NCBI GenBank assembly: GCA_001804735.1
Contig: MHBC01000001.1
Coordinates: forward strand, 10,454-52,217
DNA from: Legionellales bacterium RIFCSPHIGHO2_12_FULL_37_14
GTDB taxonomy: Bacteria; Pseudomonadota; Gammaproteobacteria; Legionellales; Legionellaceae
Reading direction: 5' to 3'
Length of the DNA: 41,764 bases
The translations under genes and the position numbers were made by a program. This document shows positions 16,851-24,916 of this stretch, one piece after another. A model generated the notes under the pieces. It was given only the letters and a program-made list of their open reading frames with translations. It did not search any database and was not told the origin of the DNA. Within the stretch, counting starts at the first letter, position 1; each line of letters opens with the position of its first letter.

Positions 16851-19649
16851 ATGGCATTCAAAGAGGATCTAAGAGATTTGGGAAAAATACTCGGCCCATG
16901 CAACGAAAATATGGCTAATTTTCTCGCCACACTAGATCAATTTACCCCCCTTGATTTAACCACGTTAAGCGAATGTGAACCTAAGGATAAAGATATTGAA
17001 AAGCTAATACAAACTACAAAAGAACTAATTGCTTTTTTACGTAATAATGATCATAGCGCCAGCCTTAATAAAGAAGTTGCAGAAAAGCTGGCCCAAGCAT
17101 TAGAAAGTAAAATTAATCCTGAGGTATATGCAGAACCGCAAAAGCTAACCAATCTTGTAAGTGGCTTATTTAAACCGATAGACGCCCAAGAAAAAGCTTG
17201 GAAAGATGTTGAGGATAGCTTATTTAGCAAATTTAAGATGAAGCTAGCTGAATTTAATACTATTCTTATTACGTTAAATAGTAATCTAGCCGAATCTTAT
17301 GCGACTCTAAACCCTAGCACAATTGAAGAGCAAAAAAGACGCAGTAAAATGATTTATGACTATCAAGAAATACAAGCATTAGAGAAAGAAATACCTAAAG
17401 ATCAAAGAGAATTTTATAAAGATTTCTTAGCAGCAGCCGAAATTGTTAAAAATTATTATTTAGGCTGGCAAGCAAAAATCGAAACTGCAGCCTACGGAAA
17501 ATTTAATGCAGCAGTAGAAAATGCGAAGACCGCTTACAAAGAAAATGCCATCCTAGCAAAAGCTGACAAGCCAGAAACCATAAAAAATTTTAAAGCTATC
17601 TTAGAAGAAGCGTTCACCATGCTAGAAGCCCTTGAAAGTAATGGGGCGTTTTCTCTACAAAATGATCCTAGATTTGCGGATAAATTACCCAAGGTGCGAG
17701 ATCAAGTAAGACTTATTATCACTATAATAACAAAATATCCTGATTTAACTAATTTAGATATAGCTGAAAGTTTACAGCAGCAATTCACCAGCCATTATTT
17801 AACAGCAAAAAGTACCTTTAATGAGCAAGATAGGCTGCATTTAAAATCAATATTCACCAATTTATTTAATGGGAAAACCAACCCCAAATTATCAGATCAG
17901 GATTTAGCAAGTCTTAAAAAGGACATAGAAAGTTTACGTTTAAAAACCTTAGAGTTAAAAAAACAACAAGCTGTAGAAACAGTAGCAGCTATAAATACTG
18001 AGAAAAAAGCTTCTAAACAGCAAGCAGAGCTTGAGTTTAAGCGCACTAAATTAAGAGAGTGTTTTAATTTAGCGCGCGAAATTCAAAATAAAACTTGTGG
18101 ATATCTAGATAATGAAAATTTTAAAAGGTTTTTAGATAAAGCCAAAACATCATTAAAAACTGATGACCCTGAAGAATTACTAAAGAAAATTAATAGTGAG
18201 CTACGAAACTATATTAATAAGTATAAAACCTCGCAAATAATAAAATACTCTCAACTAAATAAAAAACTTAAAGCAATGAAAGAAGAGTATGAAAAATATG
18301 CCGAAATGTTTCCTTTTATAAATTTAAGTACTCAGTTAGACAGAATAAATGATTTAATAAAAATTGTTGAATCAGAAGTTGGATACCTGAAGCTGGGCAC
18401 TGGATATGCAAATGGTATTGATTCTGCTTTCAATGATATATGCAAATGCATAGAAAAGCTTGAATCAGCTAATTATAAATTATTGCAAATTGACAAAACA
18501 GCTATAGAAAAAGCAAGGCAGTTACATGATCAAATAGATGACCATGAAGCCTTTTTTTCGCACATTGAAGCTACAATCGCAGACTTATTTCCTCAAAAAC
18601 TTGATGACTCAAGTCATTTTATCAGCGACTTCAACCAGCTACAAAAACATATAGAAACCCCTATTGCAGAGTTTTATAAAAGTGAAGATAAAGGCAAAGG
18701 AGCCGCGGAAATTATTGAAAATTACTTTAAGCATGCTAAAGACCTGACCAATGAGTGTTTTAACGCTATACAACCTGAAGCTCTTGAGGCATGTAAGGCA
18801 AAATTAGAAGACTTTAGATTATTAAAAGAATATTTGTTAAAAACCTTAACAGACATAAAATTATATAATACAACTAACACCCCACAAAAGAACAATAGCC
18901 TATTGAGTAATGATAAAGCTGATGAACTAATAGCTAGCCTAAAATTAATTGAAACACCTACTTACGTAGATATTAATAACTTTGAGTCTCTAGCTAAAAT
19001 TAATGCAACCATCAATACTGCTTTAGGAAAACTGCATGAAATTAATGACAGTGTGCAAAAAGGCTATTATAAAAACATTAGGTTGGCAGAAGAATTTTCC
19101 AAAGATGAAGCACCTGCAGAGTTACAAAACCTATCACCTAAAGTAACTAAGCTCTTCACCCTTGTTCGTTCTTGGTATCAAGAATCTGGGCCAGAACTAG
19201 CAAAACTAGCTCCTGATGATCAAGAAAAAATAAGAGATTTCATGTTAGAGCTGTATGAAATAAAAAATAACTACAACTCGAAACTGGATAAAATTTATAG
19301 TGAAAAGAGATCCCTCCCCCACGCTAACGCTCTTGTCCTTGATGACGTACCTAAGGAGTTACAGGATAAGAAAGATCCGGAATTTGAGAAGGCCTTAGCA
19401 ACCTTGAAACACGATTTCAGCACGGAGATTAATAAAAAGGTACTTGAATTTGCGCCTTTTATTGAAAAACGCTTAAAACCAGAGTCACTTTCTACGTGGC
19501 AAAAAATTAAAAAATTTATAGTCATGAATTTCCTTAAAATCTCTAAAGCATGGCGTAGTGAATATTGCTCAAATTTATTTAAGCCCCAAGCTGCTGATCA
19601 ACTATCTAACAAGCTCGATAGTGAACAAAAAAACAAAAATCCCCCCTAA
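16851..19649 (+). CDS. Giant coiled-coil protein A, 932 aa
   Basis: I do not recognise this family. It is almost entirely alpha-helical and highly charged, with repeated heptad-like Leu/Lys/Glu segments, no signal peptide and no catalytic motif. The N-terminal ~110 residues (LATLDQFTPLDL, LIQTTKELIAFL) and the C-terminal ~60 (SLSTWQKIKKFIVMNFLKISKAW) align by eye with the same parts of the 944-aa neighbour, so the two are tandem paralogues. The conserved Trp/Phe-rich C-terminal helix could be amphipathic and membrane-binding. ATG 16851 follows AAGG with suitable spacing. Size, helical content, lineage-specific duplication and context fit a Dot/Icm effector or a structural cytoplasmic protein; neither is shown. 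Confidence 0.82.
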   Translation: MAFKEDLRDLGKILGPCNENMANFLATLDQFTPLDLTTLSECEPKDKDIEKLIQTTKELIAFLRNNDHSASLNKEVAEKLAQALESKINPEVYAEPQKLTNLVSGLFKPIDAQEKAWKDVEDSLFSKFKMKLAEFNTILITLNSNLAESYATLNPSTIEEQKRRSKMIYDYQEIQALEKEIPKDQREFYKDFLAAAEIVKNYYLGWQAKIETAAYGKFNAAVENAKTAYKENAILAKADKPETIKNFKAILEEAFTMLEALESNGAFSLQNDPRFADKLPKVRDQVRLIITIITKYPDLTNLDIAESLQQQFTSHYLTAKSTFNEQDRLHLKSIFTNLFNGKTNPKLSDQDLASLKKDIESLRLKTLELKKQQAVETVAAINTEKKASKQQAELEFKRTKLRECFNLAREIQNKTCGYLDNENFKRFLDKAKTSLKTDDPEELLKKINSELRNYINKYKTSQIIKYSQLNKKLKAMKEEYEKYAEMFPFINLSTQLDRINDLIKIVESEVGYLKLGTGYANGIDSAFNDICKCIEKLESANYKLLQIDKTAIEKARQLHDQIDDHEAFFSHIEATIADLFPQKLDDSSHFISDFNQLQKHIETPIAEFYKSEDKGKGAAEIIENYFKHAKDLTNECFNAIQPEALEACKAKLEDFRLLKEYLLKTLTDIKLYNTTNTPQKNNSLLSNDKADELIASLKLIETPTYVDINNFESLAKINATINTALGKLHEINDSVQKGYYKNIRLAEEFSKDEAPAELQNLSPKVTKLFTLVRSWYQESGPELAKLAPDDQEKIRDFMLELYEIKNNYNSKLDKIYSEKRSLPHANALVLDDVPKELQDKKDPEFEKALATLKHDFSTEINKKVLEFAPFIEKRLKPESLSTWQKIKKFIVMNFLKISKAWRSEYCSNLFKPQAADQLSNKLDSEQKNKNPP

Positions 19650-19665
19650 ACATGACCTGAGTAAT

Positions 19666-19695
19666 TTGTCATTTTTTCTTCATATAGTCTATAAT
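19666..19695 (+). promoter_or_regulatory. Promoter of the second coiled-coil gene
   Basis: TTGTCA (19666-19671) and TATAAT (19690-19695) are 18 bp apart. The -10 lies in the 14-base box ATAGTCTATAATTT shared with the upstream paralogue. A weak hairpin ATGAC/GTCAT (19652-19656 with 19668-19672) followed by a T-run overlaps the -35 and may end transcription of the first gene. Confidence 0.58.
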
Positions 19696-19725
19696 TTGAT
19701 TATGTAAATTAAATTATGGACTATT

Positions 19726-22560
19726 ATGCCCGATGCAAATGATATTATGCTGGATCTTTTTAAAAAAAGGCTCTTAAACTTTATAAAACAATGGGAAGAA
19801 GTAACACCAGAACAATTAAGTACTATCTTGAATTCAGAAAATACTAAAGATAAAAACGAACTAATAGCTACTACGAAAGATCTTCTTAAGTTTCTCCTTG
19901 AAAACGCGCAAAAATTTAACCCGCCTATTTCCAAAGAAAATAATCCTATAATTTTAGCTTTAGAAACTAGACTTAATACAATAGGTGCTGGTAAAAAAAG
20001 CTCCATCCCCCGCGAATTAAGTGAATTAGCAATTAAGTCGACTGCAGAGCTTGCGCTTAATAAAGATAAAGCAGAAAACTTTGCTAAAGATGTAAATTCT
20101 TTAGTAAATAAGTTGAACATATTTGCTAATAATACTATTCAACAAAGGTTTTATAAGCAACATATAGAGATTTTGTACGCTAATTACCTCCAATTTAAAG
20201 AGATCGACACAAAAGTCACATATAACCACGCCATAGAGGCATTCGCTGCTTATTATAAAGAAATTTCTGATAGAGCCTGCTTGGTTGACACTCCTAAATA
20301 TGAGCGTTTCCTTAAATTGTACAAAGACGCTTTAGATGTAGAAGCAAAACATAGCGCAAGCATTAAAGCCCCTCTTAGAGAAAAAGCCATAGAAACGCAA
20401 AAAATAGAGCAGGCTACCAGGGAAAAATGTAAGCAAATTACTAAAACAGAAACGACAAGATTAAAACAAATTCTTGATGGAGCATTTACTACTTTAGAAA
20501 ACCTCGAAAAAAATATTGAGCTCACTCATTCACTGCAGGAAGGAAAAATACTGCACACCGAATTAAAAAAACAAATTGATCGACTTACCCACATATTAGA
20601 CCAATATAGTGCGCTATTTGACAAAAATACGCTGCTACAACTAAAACAACAACTAGAAATGCGCTTTTTGAACACCACTCCCCCTGAAAAAGAGCAACAT
20701 TCTTTAATTTCTATATTAAATGCTTTGTTTCTAAGAGATCCCCCTATACTTAAAGAGAGTGAGCTAAATAAATTGCATGTAGAAATCGATAGCTTGAATG
20801 ACCTAGAAAAGGAACTTAGCGCGCTAAATGAAAAATTTATCCCCATAAATTTGCTTATGCAGTTTAATCAAAATGCGAGTAATAAGCTAGCGCGTGATAT
20901 TCCTTTAATAATAGGGACAATTGAAAATGCGTATTATTTATCAAAAGATAATCAAAAAGCAATGTGTGCTAATTTGCATAAGTTATTAAAGGAGTTTGAA
21001 GACTTAATGAAGCATTATGCAGCTAGCGACTTAAAAACTTTACCGCATAAATTAGCGGAGCTAGAGATAAAATATAATGATCTGCAACAAGAAATTGCCA
21101 GGACAAAAAACACTTTGACTTCTGCGGAAAAAAAGAATGAAGATGAGATTGGTGATGCATCTATAATCTGGAAACCATATATTGATGCTGCGTATAAAAC
21201 CCTCAAGTTGCTTGAAAATAAAGACTCTCTTGATGTAAAGTTTGCTAAAATAAGAGGCTTATTACTAAAAAGTAAGAAAGCTAATAAACTAAATGCAGAC
21301 GAGCATATAACTCTCATTAAAGAAGAAATTACCAAGATTTCCCAAGAAATAATAAAAGCTACAGAGCACTATAACAAATCATTAAAAAATTACCCAGAAC
21401 AAGTTGCGAGTATGGCTGATGAATATAATAAATACATCAGCAAATTCCCATTTTTACAGCAATTATCCTTTTTACGCAAAGACATAAACGCCCTAGCCTC
21501 CCACAAGCCTCAAGAATTTAGATCGAGTAATGATCCTTTAACTGAAAAAGACATTCTGTTTGCACATACTTGTCTTCAACACCAAATTGAAGCCACTAAG
21601 AAATTAACTAGCGTAAGGAATAATCTCCAAAACCTTAGCTCTTGTGTAGGGCAACTTACGGTAACAAGGTATCGAGCAAATGATGATCTACAAATAGCAA
21701 AACAATTAATTAAGCAATTAATGGGAGAACTTAGACCCGAAGATCCTCTTAATGCTTTACTTTACGAATTTGCCGACTTTATTGAACACCCTAAGATCCC
21801 CAACACCCAATTTGACGTTACTACACATTATACTCAACCAATCAAGAAAAAAACTGAACGGTTATTTGCTGAAATTACCAAAAGAGCAATTGTAGAAACT
21901 GAAAATAAACTCACTGAAATTAATGATCTTATTGCCTCATTTCAAGATGAATCAACCAAACAATTTGTTAAAAACGAGATTAATAATACCAAAGACCAAC
22001 TTCTAGTATTAACCGAACAATTTGCAAAAATTAAAAAAGATACATCGGTAACTAACTACGGGGAAATTATTAAATTTAATACTAACTTAGCTAAGTTAAC
22101 AACTGGAAGAGATCTTAGGTATATGCAAGATTTAGCTGAGGATATGATAATTCAAACCTCAGACCAAATTTGTATATTCTGCAAAAATATCTTATTAGGC
22201 GACACTAAGTATAGTAGTAAAGACAAAGCAGCAGTACAGGATTTTCAAGAAACAGTGCAATTTATAGCTAAATCCTATGTCGACAAGAAGACCAAATCGC
22301 AAGAAACTAAAGACGCGACGTCAAACTCTATAATAGATTTAACCAAGGCGGAATTAACCAAAGCGATTAAAACTTTAAAAAGTAAAGTGAGTTTATCTCT
22401 CTGGGTCCGATTTAGAGATTTCATCGTAGAAACGCTACCGCAAATTGCGCGCAAAAGCTGGATCACTGAATACAAAATGAGCTTTTTTGGCCACTATTCA
22501 GAAAAGCTTAAGCAACAAGACGAAGATCGCAAAGACTTATCTAATAAAGGACACGGTTGA
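19726..22560 (+). CDS. Giant coiled-coil protein B, 944 aa
   Basis: Paralogue of the preceding 932-aa protein; I do not recognise the family. Shared features: an N-terminal module (LLNFIKQWEEVTPEQL, LIATTKDLLKFLLEN, then a LALETRL segment), a long charged helical middle, and a C-terminal SLSLWVRFRDFIVETLPQIARKSW that mirrors the neighbour's SLSTW...KAW. In between, similarity by eye is low, so the copies are old or fast-evolving. There is no signal peptide, membrane span or enzyme motif. ATG at 19726 has no strong Shine-Dalgarno (TTATGGACTATT upstream); the promoter at 19666-19695 belongs to it. The C terminus (KDLSNKGHG) is polar. Effector candidacy is inferred. Confidence 0.82.
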   Translation: MPDANDIMLDLFKKRLLNFIKQWEEVTPEQLSTILNSENTKDKNELIATTKDLLKFLLENAQKFNPPISKENNPIILALETRLNTIGAGKKSSIPRELSELAIKSTAELALNKDKAENFAKDVNSLVNKLNIFANNTIQQRFYKQHIEILYANYLQFKEIDTKVTYNHAIEAFAAYYKEISDRACLVDTPKYERFLKLYKDALDVEAKHSASIKAPLREKAIETQKIEQATREKCKQITKTETTRLKQILDGAFTTLENLEKNIELTHSLQEGKILHTELKKQIDRLTHILDQYSALFDKNTLLQLKQQLEMRFLNTTPPEKEQHSLISILNALFLRDPPILKESELNKLHVEIDSLNDLEKELSALNEKFIPINLLMQFNQNASNKLARDIPLIIGTIENAYYLSKDNQKAMCANLHKLLKEFEDLMKHYAASDLKTLPHKLAELEIKYNDLQQEIARTKNTLTSAEKKNEDEIGDASIIWKPYIDAAYKTLKLLENKDSLDVKFAKIRGLLLKSKKANKLNADEHITLIKEEITKISQEIIKATEHYNKSLKNYPEQVASMADEYNKYISKFPFLQQLSFLRKDINALASHKPQEFRSSNDPLTEKDILFAHTCLQHQIEATKKLTSVRNNLQNLSSCVGQLTVTRYRANDDLQIAKQLIKQLMGELRPEDPLNALLYEFADFIEHPKIPNTQFDVTTHYTQPIKKKTERLFAEITKRAIVETENKLTEINDLIASFQDESTKQFVKNEINNTKDQLLVLTEQFAKIKKDTSVTNYGEIIKFNTNLAKLTTGRDLRYMQDLAEDMIIQTSDQICIFCKNILLGDTKYSSKDKAAVQDFQETVQFIAKSYVDKKTKSQETKDATSNSIIDLTKAELTKAIKTLKSKVSLSLWVRFRDFIVETLPQIARKSWITEYKMSFFGHYSEKLKQQDEDRKDLSNKGHG

Positions 22561-22637
22561 TTGTAGACCAATTACGTTAGTTCAGCGTCGATCTGAGAAA
22601 TTAAGATCTAGTAAAACATATTGACACTATACAGTGA

Positions 22638-22663
22638 GTAGGTTGGGCCTTGGCCCAACCTAC
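22638..22663. repeat. GTAGGTTGGGCC palindrome between convergent genes
   Basis: Perfect 12-bp arms GTAGGTTGGGCC (22638-22649) and GGCCCAACCTAC (22652-22663) around a 2-base loop. It lies between the stops of the 944-aa gene and the toxin gene on the other strand, where a bidirectional terminator would be useful, though there is no T-run. It is related to the GTAGGGTGGGC palindrome inside the element at 1507-1660. The rest of 22561-22683 shows nothing recognisable. Confidence 0.7.
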
Positions 22664-22683
22664 ATAGAAGTCCAGTAGTGCGA

Positions 22684-23061
22684 TTAGGCCTCTATTATGG
22701 GCACAGTATATTGTTTTATTTTATTATCACGTGTCAGCAACACAAGATTGTGCAACTTTGCCTGAATAATCAACAAACGATCGAATGGATCTTGATGCAA
22801 AAGAGGTAAATCTGCAACACTTAAACCTTCTTCAGGTAAAATAGGTAAAGTTTGAAACCCAGCTTTTGTTATAAGGGTTAATAATTGTGCAGGTAGCGTA
22901 AGCCTTCCAATACTTTGTTTAATAGCCATTTCCCACAAAGATACTGTACTAATAAAAATTGACTCTTCAACATTCTCAATAATGTTCCTTGCCCTTTTAT
23001 GAATCTCTTCTGGAGTTGTAAACCACCACAAAATCACATGAGTATCTAATAAATATCCCAT
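22684..23061 (-). CDS. PIN-domain toxin (second module)
   Basis: 125-aa PIN-domain ribonuclease toxin. Acidic site residues: Asp6 (YLLDTHVILWW), Glu44 (SLWEMAIKQS), Asp91/Asp94 (HQDPFDRLLI) and Asp112 (LTRDNKIKQY). It is a paralogue of the 14632-15018 toxin, sharing LLDTH, SxWExAIKxS and DPFDRL at the same positions. It lies one base downstream of its antitoxin (23063-23302) on the minus strand. All expected catalytic residues are present, so it looks intact. The likely target is tRNA or rRNA, as known for the family. Confidence 0.93.
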   Translation of the reverse strand: MGYLLDTHVILWWFTTPEEIHKRARNIIENVEESIFISTVSLWEMAIKQSIGRLTLPAQLLTLITKAGFQTLPILPEEGLSVADLPLLHQDPFDRLLIIQAKLHNLVLLTRDNKIKQYTVPIIEA

Positions 23062-23062
23062 T

Positions 23063-23302
23063 TTATTCGTGGTCTTTATAAAACTGATTTAATAATGAGT
23101 CAGGCAAAGGTGCATCAAAATCATCCTGAATTATCATTACCCCTTTTAATTGCCCACCTACTCTTTTGCGCTGCGGCTCATTATAAGGGACCAACTGCAA
23201 TAAAGGCTGACCATTGCGGGCAATTATGACTTTTTTACCTTCCAAAGCCAAACTAACAAATTTTGAAAAATGGGTTTTTGCCTCATGAATATTAACTAAC
23301 AT
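23063..23302 (-). CDS. Phd/YefM-type antitoxin (second module)
   Basis: 79-aa antitoxin. The DNA-binding Phd fold is visible as VNIHEAKTHFSKFVSLALEG followed by KKVIIARNGQPLLQLVP; the C-terminal part (DDFDAPLPDSLL) is the acidic toxin-binding region. ATG at 23300-23302 follows AGGAGG with seven bases between, a strong site. The paralogue at 14408-14632 has the same EVIIARDxxPMVKLV arrangement. It is separated by one base from the toxin gene and is probably autoregulated through the TAGTC palindromes at 23325-23354. Confidence 0.92.
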   Translation of the reverse strand: MLVNIHEAKTHFSKFVSLALEGKKVIIARNGQPLLQLVPYNEPQRKRVGGQLKGVMIIQDDFDAPLPDSLLNQFYKDHE

Positions 23303-23324
23303 AATGTCACCTCCTAGATATATT

Positions 23325-23354
23325 CTAGTCGACTAATATAGTCTAGTCAACTAG
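23325..23354 (-). promoter_or_regulatory. Twin operator sites of the second toxin-antitoxin pair
   Basis: Two palindromes sit upstream of the antitoxin start: TAGTCGACTA (23326-23335) and CTAGTCAACTAG (23343-23354). Their core TAGTC/GACTA also appears in the operator of the other module (TTAGTCA...TGACTAA at 14375-14393). Known for this family: antitoxin dimers bind such palindromes and repress their own operon. Confidence 0.6.
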
Positions 23355-23369
23355 GCCCGTGAGTAGATA

Positions 23370-24107
23370 CTACATAGACTCCAACAAAGAGCGGGCTTCG
23401 TCTAGCTCTTCTTGGGTGTTTATTTCAAGGCCTATTCTATCCTCTACTTTGGCTACGGCTATTTTATAACCGTGCCAAATAACCCGTAACTGCTCTAAAG
23501 ACTCGATATCTTCAATAAAAGATGGGGTTAGGTTTGGGAATTGGCGTAGAAAGCTAGCGCGATAAGCGTAAATACCAAAGTGCCGCCAGGAGTTTTGAAA
23601 ATAAGTTGGGTTATCACGGCAATAAGGTATTGGGCTCCGCGAAAAATAAAGGGCCTCATCTTGGGCACTTAACACAACCTTTACAATAGATGGGCTTAAA
23701 AAATCTGCCAAGGTTTTAACAGGGGCAACTAAAGTTGCAACCTCAGCGGATGATGAATCAAGCTTGGCAGCAACTTTAGTAATAAAATCACTAGGCATAA
23801 AAGGTTCATCGGCTTGCAGGTTAACAACTATTGTGTCAGGAGGAAAATCAAGCCGTTCTACTACCTCACAAATTCTTGCTGTACCAGAGTTATGTTCTCC
23901 TGAAGTTAACATAACATTTGCGCCAAAGCTTAAGGCTAAGTCTTTTATTACTTCACTTTCGGTTGCTATGGTAATAGATAAAGGCTTAGCTAACACCGCT
24001 CTTTGGTAAGTGCGCTCTAAAATGCTTATACCGCCTAAATCTTGCAGGAGTTTATTTTTAAGCCTTTTAGAGGCAAAACGCGCAGGAATAATCACATGAA
24101 AAGTCAT
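23370..24107 (-). CDS. kdsB: 3-deoxy-manno-octulosonate cytidylyltransferase KdsB
   Basis: Activates Kdo as CMP-Kdo for the LPS inner core, in the cytoplasm. The 245-aa length is normal. Motifs: N-terminal nucleotide-binding [27 protein letters not shown] with the metal-binding Asp, [11 protein letters not shown], and [15 protein letters not shown] with [11 protein letters not shown] and [11 protein letters not shown] near the end. The ATG overlaps the stop of ycaR by four bases (ATGA at 24104-24107). Last gene of the tightly packed run that begins at icmH. The lpxK gene that precedes ycaR-kdsB in Escherichia coli is not in this run. Confidence 0.97.
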   Translation of the reverse strand: MTFHVIIPARFASKRLKNKLLQDLGGISILERTYQRAVLAKPLSITIATESEVIKDLALSFGANVMLTSGEHNSGTARICEVVERLDFPPDTIVVNLQADEPFMPSDFITKVAAKLDSSSAEVATLVAPVKTLADFLSPSIVKVVLSAQDEALYFSRSPIPYCRDNPTYFQNSWRHFGIYAYRASFLRQFPNLTPSFIEDIESLEQLRVIWHGYKIAVAKVEDRIGLEINTQEELDEARSLLESM

Positions 24108-24289
24108 TTTCCTAACTTCTCCTTTTCTTCCAAAGAAAGTACTCTTGCTTCTTCTTCTAGCATAACTGGGATATCATCTTGAATAGGAAAAGCAAGGCGA
24201 TCAAATTTGCAAATTAATTCTTTTTCTTTGAATAACAGCTTACCTTTACATAAAGGGCAAACCAAAATTGCTAATAATTTTTTATCCAT
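24104..24289 (-). CDS. ycaR: Trm112/YcaR family small protein
   Basis: 61-aa protein of the UPF0434/Trm112-like group. Seen: [40 protein letters not shown], i.e. the characteristic LxxIxxCPxCKGxL...L.C...AFPIxDxIPVML pattern (given here by its parts). Its usual neighbours are lpxK and kdsB. The second cysteine pair is incomplete (CPLC then a single C at about residue 27), so zinc binding is uncertain, which is common in bacterial members. The start ATG directly follows the tsaB stop, and the gene overlaps kdsB by four bases. Confidence 0.94.
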   Translation of the reverse strand: MDKKLLAILVCPLCKGKLLFKEKELICKFDRLAFPIQDDIPVMLEEEARVLSLEEKEKLGK

Positions 24290-24916
24290 TTAAGTTACCT
24301 TCTGGCGTAAATAATTTGGTCTTACATCCTTGGCTGAAACTGGGCTTATTTTACCTTGTAAAACTAAGTTAAGCATTACTTCCACACTAGGAAATACTTC
24401 TTTTGTTGCCCCAATAAGCTTAAGAACCTCAGGATTAAGAGTTTTATATAATTCTTTAAATCCTACTCCTGCTAAGATAATCTCGCCTTTTTGGGGCTCA
24501 AGAGTTATTTCCTCTGGACTTGATAATTGCTCTTCTTGATTAGCAAAAAGCCAATACCAAGCTTGCATGCGCGCATCTATTACCGCCAAAACGTTGTTAC
24601 CTTTTGCATTAACCGCTAAAGCTATACTTAAAAGGCTGCTCACCTTAAAAACCTTTAGGTTTAAGGCATAAGCTAGGCCTTTAACCACACAAGCAGCAAC
24701 TCTAAGGCCTGTAAATCTGCCTGGCCCTTGTCCTAACACTAAACCATCTAACTGATTAACTTTAAGCTTAGCTTCTTTGAGTAAATCAGCAATTGTAGGT
24801 AAAACCCACTCTGCTTGTTGCTTAATATTATCTTCTGAGCGGATAAGTAATATATCTGGTGCGTGCAAAGCAATAGATGCGCGCTCAGTAGAGGTATCTA
24901 TGGCCAATAAATTCAT
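24290..24916 (-). CDS. tsaB: tRNA t6A biosynthesis protein TsaB
   Basis: Non-catalytic ASKHA-fold partner of TsaD and TsaE in making threonylcarbamoyl-A37 in tRNAs that read ANN codons. 208 aa, normal length. Motifs: LLAIDTSTERASIAL at the N-terminus, LDGLVLGQGPGRFTGLRVAACVVKGLAYAL (given by its core GxGPGxFTGLRxG-like segment) and VIDARMQAWYW. The C-terminal part has the usual KDVRPNYLR ending. ATG 24916 overlaps the yoaA stop by one base (TAATG). yoaA-tsaB adjacency is also known in enterobacteria. Confidence 0.96.
   Translation of the reverse strand: MNLLAIDTSTERASIALHAPDILLIRSEDNIKQQAEWVLPTIADLLKEAKLKVNQLDGLVLGQGPGRFTGLRVAACVVKGLAYALNLKVFKVSSLLSIALAVNAKGNNVLAVIDARMQAWYWLFANQEEQLSSPEEITLEPQKGEIILAGVGFKELYKTLNPEVLKLIGATKEVFPSVEVMLNLVLQGKISPVSAKDVRPNYLRQKVT

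Noticed and set aside
19689-20120. A 143-codon minus-strand frame
   Set aside because: Antisense shadow of the 944-aa coiled-coil gene, with the typical Ser/Leu/Phe composition of antisense to Lys/Glu-rich sequence.
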